64,000 nt of DNA. Origin: Streptosporangium lutulentum (lineage in GTDB: Bacteria > Actinomycetota > Actinomycetes > Streptosporangiales > Streptosporangiaceae). The notes beneath the pieces were generated by a model. The model had not been told where the DNA came from. It ran no database searches and saw only the letters and a program-made list of their open reading frames with translations. Shown in pieces: positions 59,513 through 64,000 of the stretch. The stretch lies in assembly GCF_030811455.1 (NCBI RefSeq), contig NZ_JAUSQU010000001.1, forward strand, positions 4,960,001-5,024,000, written 5' to 3'. How positions within the stretch are numbered: position 1 is the stretch's first letter; each line of letters begins with the position of its first letter. The translations under genes were made by a program, and so were the position numbers.

Positions 59513-60367
59513 CTACTTGAGCTGCTCCTCCGCGGCGGCGATGATCTCCTGGAGGTGCAGGCCGTGCGCGGCGTCGAGGGGATGCCCGCCGCCGCGCCGT
59601 ACGGTCATCGCGAACTCGGCGAGCATGAGGGAGAAGACGTCGTCGCCGAGTTGGGTGTCGTTGATGGACTCCCGGCCCAGGCGGCCGTAGATTCCCACGT
59701 TGGAGGGCGGTAGCTCGCCGGGCACGCTCAGGCACAGCGAGGCCTCGCTGACCGCGCCGGTCTCGTGCTCCAGCAGCAGGCCGACCCAGCCCAGCGGGTT
59801 GCCGTGGGCACGGACCCCGGTGACCCTGCCGAGTGAGGCCTCCAGAAGGTCGATCATGTGCGGACCGACGTCGAGGATCGCCCCGCGCTCCAGCCGCCAC
59901 GGGGTGGCGAAGGCTCCGCCGAGCATGGCTCCGGTGATGTTGGCCGCGTGCCCGCCGAAAGGCTCGATGGCCGAGACCCTCGCCAGGAACGCGCGGGTCG
60001 CCGCGGAGTAACGCCAGGTGAGGACCATCTGGGAGGCCACGCCCGCCTCGGCGACGGCTTCGGCCAGCCGCCGGGCGCCGTCCAGGTCGGCCGCGAGCGG
60101 TTTCTCCAGCAGCAGGGCCTTGCCCGCCTTGGCGGCGAGCACGCCGAGTTCGGCCTGCACGGCGGGCGGCACCGAGAAGGCGACCGCCTCGCAGTTGTCG
60201 AACAGTTCCTCGATCCGCTCGAAGACCGGGGCCCCGAACCTCATCGCCGCCTCGGGCCGCCGTGCCCACACCCCGGCCAGACGCGTGTCCGGTCCGGCCG
60301 CCAGCCTCGGTGCGTGCACCATCTCAGCCCACGGCCCCGCGCCCACCAGACCCACAGATATCGTCAC
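59513..60367 (-). CDS. Gfo/Idh/MocA-family oxidoreductase
   Basis: The 284 residues contain the N-terminal Rossmann motif (VGLVGAGPWAEMVHAPRLAAGPDTRLAGVWARRPE), the LLLEKPLAAD motif with the catalytic Lys near residue 93, and the C-terminal alpha/beta domain with GAILDVGPHMIDLLEA (His). The family oxidises or reduces sugars and inositols with NAD(P). There is no adjacent sugar cluster, so the substrate is unknown. It diverges from the phosphatase gene. Confidence 0.9.
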   Translation of the reverse strand: MTISVGLVGAGPWAEMVHAPRLAAGPDTRLAGVWARRPEAAMRFGAPVFERIEELFDNCEAVAFSVPPAVQAELGVLAAKAGKALLLEKPLAADLDGARRLAEAVAEAGVASQMVLTWRYSAATRAFLARVSAIEPFGGHAANITGAMLGGAFATPWRLERGAILDVGPHMIDLLEASLGRVTGVRAHGNPLGWVGLLLEHETGAVSEASLCLSVPGELPPSNVGIYGRLGRESINDTQLGDDVFSLMLAEFAMTVRRGGGHPLDAAHGLHLQEIIAAAEEQLK

Positions 60368-60503
60368 GGGTTCAGTTTCTCACGCTCCCGTGCTCCGATC
60401 GTGTGCCCGGGGGGCGGTCCCGTGCCGCCGAGCAGCGGGCCGCGTACGATCTCGCGGGCCGTTGACGGATCGGTACCCGCCGTACCGGCATGATGGCCTC
60501 ACC

Positions 60504-61085
60504 ATGAATCAGATGATTTTGCTGCGACACGGCGAGACCGAGTGGAGCAGGAACGGCCGCCACACCGGTCGCACCGACCTGCCGCTCACCGACAGGGGCG
60601 AGGATCAGGCGCGGGCGCTCGCCCCACTGGTCGAGGGCCGGGCCTTCGACCTGGTCCTGGTCAGTCCGGCTCTGCGAGCCCGGAGGACGGCCGAGCTCGC
60701 CGGACTGAAGGCGTACGAGACGGATCCCGACCTGTGGGAGTGGGACTACGGCGGTTACGAGGGCATCACCACCGACACGATCCGCGAGACCCGTCCCGGC
60801 TGGTACCTCTGGCGTGACGGGGTCGTCCCCGGCGACGCCGATCATCCCGGCGAGAGCGCGGAGAAGGTCGGCGCCCGCGCCGACCGGGTGATCGCCCGCG
60901 CCAGGGCCGCCGAGGGCGACGTCGTCCTGGTCGCCCACGGACACTTCCTGCGGGTGCTGTGCGCCCGATGGCTCGAACTGCCCCCCGAGGACGGCCGGCT
61001 CTTCCGCCTGGACACCGGCACCTACTCCCGGCTGGGCTTCGAACACGCCGAACCGGTCGTCCTCACCTGGAACGCCCCCGTCTGA
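60504..61085 (+). CDS. Histidine phosphatase (phosphoglycerate-mutase-like)
   Basis: The 193 residues show LLRHGETEWSRNGRHTGRTDLPLTDRGEDQA (the catalytic RHG) near residue 6, WEWDYGGYEG and VLVAHGHFLRVL with the second His. These acid-phosphatase-type enzymes act on phosphosugars or small phosphates; the RxxH-free form suggests phosphatase rather than mutase. The gene is single and divergent from the oxidoreductase. Confidence 0.9.
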   Translation: MNQMILLRHGETEWSRNGRHTGRTDLPLTDRGEDQARALAPLVEGRAFDLVLVSPALRARRTAELAGLKAYETDPDLWEWDYGGYEGITTDTIRETRPGWYLWRDGVVPGDADHPGESAEKVGARADRVIARARAAEGDVVLVAHGHFLRVLCARWLELPPEDGRLFRLDTGTYSRLGFEHAEPVVLTWNAPV

Positions 61086-61210
61086 ACCTGAGCACGTTGT
61101 TCGTCCACGTCGATCGGCGGTTCACCCGCCGCGCGGAGACCGCCTCCTCGCCGGAGCCGGCGACCGGTCGTCGACCGGCCGGGGAGGCGCGTGCCGTACG
61201 GCGCGGTCCG

Positions 61211-61259
61211 GCTCGGTACAGCGCGGGATCCGGCTCGGTACAGTGCGGGGTCCGGCTCA
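61211..61259. repeat. 22-bp tandem repeat at a gene end
   Basis: GCTCGGTACAG starts units at 61211 and 61233, and a partial third unit (GCTCAG) at 61255 runs into the stop codon (61257-61259) of the minus-strand gene. Confidence 0.65.
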
Positions 61260-61514
61260 GACGGCCGGGGCCGCAGGCTGCGGACCGCGGCCGGTAAGCC
61301 ATTCGATGACTTCGCGATGGCCGTGACGCGCGTCCTCGAAGTGGCCCCAGCGCCAGTAACGAGGCTGGTCACGCACTCCGGTGACCCATGTCCGATAGGA
61401 CACCGGAGTGATCGTGCCGTCCTTGGCGGCCGCCGAGGCCACGCCGTAGGTACGGATGACGACGCGGCCGCCCGGGGCGAGCAGTACGTCATCGGCCACC
61501 GGGTACAAAGTCAT
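61257..61514 (-). CDS. Small protein of unknown function
   Basis: ATG 61514 gives 85 residues (MTLYPVADDVLLAPGGRVVIRTYGVASA...); an in-frame ATG at 61604 would give 115 but starts in unlikely sequence. Hydrophilic, with a WGHFEDARHGHREVIEWL segment. There is no signal peptide. It is located between the phosphatase and the WhiJ-like trio. I recognise no family. Confidence 0.6.
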   Translation of the reverse strand: MTLYPVADDVLLAPGGRVVIRTYGVASAAAKDGTITPVSYRTWVTGVRDQPRYWRWGHFEDARHGHREVIEWLTGRGPQPAAPAV

Positions 61515-61637
61515 TTGATCGAGCACGGTTCGAGCCCCCAATCGCTGTGGCCTCAAACACTTCCCCACCGCCCGACTCCCCCGGTTACGCCACCGGCGCG
61601 CCACGGTTAACCCGATGCGCCGGAGGTAAAAACGGTG

Positions 61638-61874
61638 TTACACCGTCAGCCCGTCGAACTCCCCGTCCTTCACCCCGAGTACGAGGGCACGAATCTCGTC
61701 ACGCGTGTAGATCAAGGCTGGCCCCTCCGGAAAACGGGAGTTACGGACCGCGATACTGCCGTCCGGCAGCTCGGCTAGCTCGACACAGTTGCCCTGAGAG
61801 TTGCTGTACCGGCTCTTGCGCCAGCTGGCCCCCGTAAGGTCAGTGGCAGGCATGCCGTTGTAGGTCTGCTCCAT
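61638..61874 (-). CDS. DUF397 protein
   Basis: The 78 residues match DUF397: LTGASWRKSRYSNSQGNCVELAELPDGSIAVRNSRFPEGPALIYTRDE. This small family, specific to actinobacteria, partners WhiJ-type XRE regulators and is thought to modulate them. The stop of the XRE gene directly adjoins its start, so the two form an operon. Confidence 0.92.
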   Translation of the reverse strand: MEQTYNGMPATDLTGASWRKSRYSNSQGNCVELAELPDGSIAVRNSRFPEGPALIYTRDEIRALVLGVKDGEFDGLTV

Positions 61875-62735
61875 TTACATCTCTCTGAGAAGGTCGCCGA
61901 GGATCTCGGCGGTGCCCCCAGGCGTGGTGCTTTCCACGCACAACTGCTCCATGGCCGTGAGGTATGGATCGATGTCCTCACGTTTGTCCAGGTAGAGGGC
62001 ACCCCAGAGCTGCTCGACATAGACGATGTCCGATAGATCGGACTCGAGAAATCGCAAGATGCTGAACGCACCACCCTCGGCCGCGTGCATGCCGGACCGA
62101 AAGGGCATCACCTGAAGGGTGATGTTGGGCAGCGTGGACACTTCCAGCAGGTGCTGAATCTGCTCACGCATGATCTCCCTACCTCCGATGGGACGCTTCA
62201 GGGCCGCCTCGTCGATGACCGCCCACAGCCGCGGGCCGTCCTTCTTCGTCAGGCGATCCTGCCGTTGCATACGCATATGCACACGACGCTCGATCTCCGC
62301 CTCGGGCACGTCCGGGTGGCCCAGCCGGATCACGGTGCGCGCGTAGGCGGACGTCTGCAACAGGCCGGGAATGAACTGCACCTCATAGGTGCGGATCACG
62401 CTCGTCGCCTCCTCCAGCCCCACGTAGGTGGTGAACCAGTTCGGCAACAGGTCACCGTACTTGTGCCACCAGCCGGGGGTGTTCGCCTCGCGGACCATCT
62501 CCAGCAGGCCGCGCCGTTCCGCGTCGTCGAGCACGCCGTACAGGGTGAGCAGGTCTTCCACGTCTCGCGTCTTGAAACCGACACGGCCGAGCTCCATCCG
62601 GCTGATCTTGGACTCGGAGGCGCGGATGTGGAATCCGGCCACCTCACGAGTGAGATCCTTCTCCTCACGCAGGCGGCGCAGACTCGCGCCGAGCATGATG
62701 CGCCGAACGGTGGAACCGGTACCGGGCGGATCCAT
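61875..62735 (-). CDS. WhiJ-type XRE regulator with DUF5753 domain
   Basis: ATG 62735 (or GTG 62741) gives 286 residues. The HTH is at about 13-70 (MLGASLRRLREEKDLTREVAGFHIRASESKISRMELGRVGFKTRDVEDLLTLYG). Residues from about 100 form the Scr1/DUF5753 domain (WFTTYVGLEEATSVIRTYEVQFIPGLLQTSAYARTV...). These proteins control development in Streptomyces together with DUF397 and RsbW-like ATPase neighbours, all present here. It is divergent from the ATPase gene over a region rich in TGCAC repeats, its likely operators. Confidence 0.92.
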   Translation of the reverse strand: MDPPGTGSTVRRIMLGASLRRLREEKDLTREVAGFHIRASESKISRMELGRVGFKTRDVEDLLTLYGVLDDAERRGLLEMVREANTPGWWHKYGDLLPNWFTTYVGLEEATSVIRTYEVQFIPGLLQTSAYARTVIRLGHPDVPEAEIERRVHMRMQRQDRLTKKDGPRLWAVIDEAALKRPIGGREIMREQIQHLLEVSTLPNITLQVMPFRSGMHAAEGGAFSILRFLESDLSDIVYVEQLWGALYLDKREDIDPYLTAMEQLCVESTTPGGTAEILGDLLREM

Positions 62736-62862
62736 GGACACGTGGTGCTCCTCGCTCGCTTTCCTGATCGACAGTCTGTCACTTTGCGGCACAAGGTTAG
62801 CGAGCCGCGAACAAGATCCCCTTTCATTACGAATTGTCGAACTAGTCGGTAACCGTAGCGGT

Positions 62863-62916
62863 TGCACAGACCTTATGCACGTGCATTCGCCCTTGCACCT
62901 GCACGGGAGTTTGCAC
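62863..62916. promoter_or_regulatory. Cluster of TGCAC repeats with a 12-bp palindrome
   Basis: TGCAC occurs at 62863, 62876, 62894, 62900 and 62912, and ATGCACGTGCAT (62875-62886) is a perfect palindrome. All lie within 55 bases of the ATP-binding gene start and in the divergent region of the XRE gene. They are probable binding sites of the WhiJ-like regulator. Confidence 0.55.
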
Positions 62917-62917
62917 C

Positions 62918-63460
62918 ATGATTGCGGCTGTGCAGTCCGCCCAAACCGCGCCCCCTCGATCGTCAACCTCATGGACAGCGCTCGACTGGTGGCCCCCAGT
63001 CGGGTGGTGGCCTGAGGCGGCGCGTGACCTTGTCTCCGGGTCCTCCGCCACGGCAAGCGCCACGTTCGTGCTCCCGCCACACGCCGAGTCCGTCCACTCC
63101 GCCCGCAGCTTCGCGACGGGCACGCTCACCGGCTGGAAGCTCGACGAGCTGAGCGACAACATGGAGCTGGTCGTCTCCGAGCTGGCCACCAACGCCTTCA
63201 GGCACGGCCTGCGACTGGCCGAGTCGCGTGCCAGAGAGCCGATCAGGCTCTCCCTGATCCGCAGGAACGGTCTGGTCGCCTGCACGCTCAACGACCCCGG
63301 GGCCGGTTTCCCCGCGCTGCGCGACCCGGCGCCCCTCGACATCGGCGGACTCGGACTGCACATCGTCGAGTCGCTGAGCCTCCGCTGGGGCTGGGCACCG
63401 CTGGCGCCGTACGGCAAGATCGTATGGGCGGTCCTGCGACCCGACCTTCCCGAGGAGTAG
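62918..63460 (+). CDS. RsbW-like anti-sigma-factor-type ATPase
   Basis: The 180 residues contain a GHKL/HATPase_c fold of RsbW type: N-box MELVVSELATNAFRHGL near residue 88, G1 LNDPGAGFPAL near 127, G2 GGLGLHIVESLSLRWGW near 145. The N-terminal ~45 residues are variable. With the XRE and DUF397 genes it completes the AbaA/WhiJ-type trio, in which the ATPase may act as an anti-sigma or partner-switching factor. Confidence 0.9.
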   Translation: MIAAVQSAQTAPPRSSTSWTALDWWPPVGWWPEAARDLVSGSSATASATFVLPPHAESVHSARSFATGTLTGWKLDELSDNMELVVSELATNAFRHGLRLAESRAREPIRLSLIRRNGLVACTLNDPGAGFPALRDPAPLDIGGLGLHIVESLSLRWGWAPLAPYGKIVWAVLRPDLPEE

Positions 63461-63721
63461 GGCCCTCGACAACGTCCGGTCTCGACCTCCGCAACCGAAC
63501 CTTTCCCGAACGGCGCCGCCTCTTCCCCTCATCTGGCGCCGATCGGTCCCGGGACCCGCCACCCCTCCCCGGCGGTCCCGGGACCGATCAGAAGCGGGCC
63601 GGCGATGTGGTAACGCATTGCATTCTGCGCGGTGCATGCCGTCGGAGATGCCCTCTGCATTACCGTGGATGCTTACGGCTCACGGAGAGTCCCCGCGCGA
63701 GATTCCTGAAAGAGCTACGAG
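63461..63721. other. Intergenic region (261 bp)
   Basis: No gene is seen. GGTAACGCA near 63610 and TGCATTACC near 63656 form a loose inverted pair upstream of the next gene and may be regulatory. GAAAGAGC near 63708 serves as the ribosome site for ATG 63722. Confidence 0.45.
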
Positions 63722-64000
63722 ATGGACGATCACCTGCTCGGATGGTTGAAAACCCTCGACGAAGAACGGCTCGCCCGAGTTCTGGCCAACCGGCTGGACG
63801 CCCTCGCCCCACCGTGGCCGCGCCGTCTGGACACCCTGGCGCAGCGGCTGGGCAACGGTTTCGCGGTGATGGAGGTCATGCGCGGGCTGCCGCTGCCGTC
63901 CCTGGAGGTGGCGCAGGCGTCACTGGCCCTCGGCGACCGGGTCTCCCCCCGGGAGGTCGCCCGGTTCATGGGCGTGCCGGAGGCCGAGGTGACGCCGTGG
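63722..64000 (+). CDS. Helicase-associated (XPB/Ssl2 N-terminal-like) protein, cut by window edge
   Basis: ATG 63722 opens a frame with no stop to the window end; 93 residues are visible. The start (DDHLLGWLKTLDEERLARVLANRLDALAPPWPRRLDTLAQRLG) resembles the N-terminal domain of the actinobacterial helicase-C-terminal/XPB-associated proteins that follow this pattern of leucine-rich helices. The continuation beyond the window would settle it. Partial, moderate certainty. Confidence 0.55.
   Translation, partial: MDDHLLGWLKTLDEERLARVLANRLDALAPPWPRRLDTLAQRLGNGFAVMEVMRGLPLPSLEVAQASLALGDRVSPREVARFMGVPEAEVTPW

Overview
The window is high-GC actinobacterial DNA. GTG starts are frequent, genes are packed with 4-base ATGA/GTGA overlaps, and the gene set includes an F420H2:NADP oxidoreductase, a SARP/AfsR regulator, a WhiJ-type XRE/DUF397/ATPase trio, a CopD-CtaG fusion, an excalibur-domain protein and a DUF6421 protein. 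A Streptosporangiaceae-like mycelial actinomycete fits best; this is inferred from gene content, not from a marker gene. I see no rRNA, tRNA, transposase or CRISPR array. Most of the window reads as chromosomal backbone with accessory patches.

Layout. 1-10.6 kb: a truncated DUF2278 gene, a trans-sulfuration PLP enzyme, an ABC-2 exporter with a DesK/DesR-like two-component pair, npdG, a LysR regulator divergent from a CBU_0592-like membrane protein plus a cyclase-family hydrolase, and map. 10.6-15.6 kb: a small ATPase, a CopC/CopD-CtaG copper pair, and an XRE-TPR regulator divergent from a small secreted protein carrying four GWNGPD repeats. 16.5-24.7 kb: a SARP/NB-ARC/TPR regulator, an orphan molybdenum hydroxylase large subunit, a SecD-P1-like/excalibur fusion and alanine dehydrogenase. 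25.4-29.1 kb: a compact island encoding a 66-residue eight-cysteine peptide, a MauE-like membrane redox protein, a MauD/TlpA-like thioredoxin, an ABC exporter and an S26 signal peptidase-like protease. 29.1-38.3 kb: DUF3105/DUF305, DUF3467, threonine aldolase, SDR plus DUF6421, a carbon-nitrogen hydrolase, an EF-hand relic and two small exported proteins. 38.5-44.2 kb: a polyol/sugar ABC importer operon with its dehydrogenase. 44.2-49.7 kb: an SDR, a methyltransferase and TetR gene with a tandem-operator promoter, and a second two-component pair. 49.8-58 kb: a Ser/Thr kinase with a membrane-anchored partner, a Uma2 protein, and a cobalamin-riboswitch-led corrinoid uptake operon with cbiZ. 58-64 kb: a TetR/rhomboid pair, a Gfo/Idh/MocA oxidoreductase, a histidine phosphatase, the WhiJ-like trio and the start of a helicase-associated protein.

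The strongest candidate for an undescribed system is the 25.4-29.1 kb island. Its genes could make a disulfide-rich secreted peptide: the exporter moves it, the MauE/MauD-like pair forms its disulfides, and the dedicated S26 protease removes the leader at an AxA site. No radical SAM, lanthionine, cyclodehydratase or other RiPP tailoring gene is present, so disulfide bonding appears to be the only modification. The second candidate is the XRE-TPR regulator paired with the GWNGPD-repeat exported peptide, which has the architecture of a peptide signal and its receptor.

A further structural theme is that several genes carry degenerate tandem copies of their own 3' end, stop codon included, just downstream. 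The clearest are the small gene ending at 9476, the SDR ending at 32195 and the TetR gene ending at 58112. Other genes carry unrelated minisatellites at the same place, and one ABC permease carries a duplicated 5' end that keeps translational coupling. This points to local slippage or recombination at gene junctions in this lineage.
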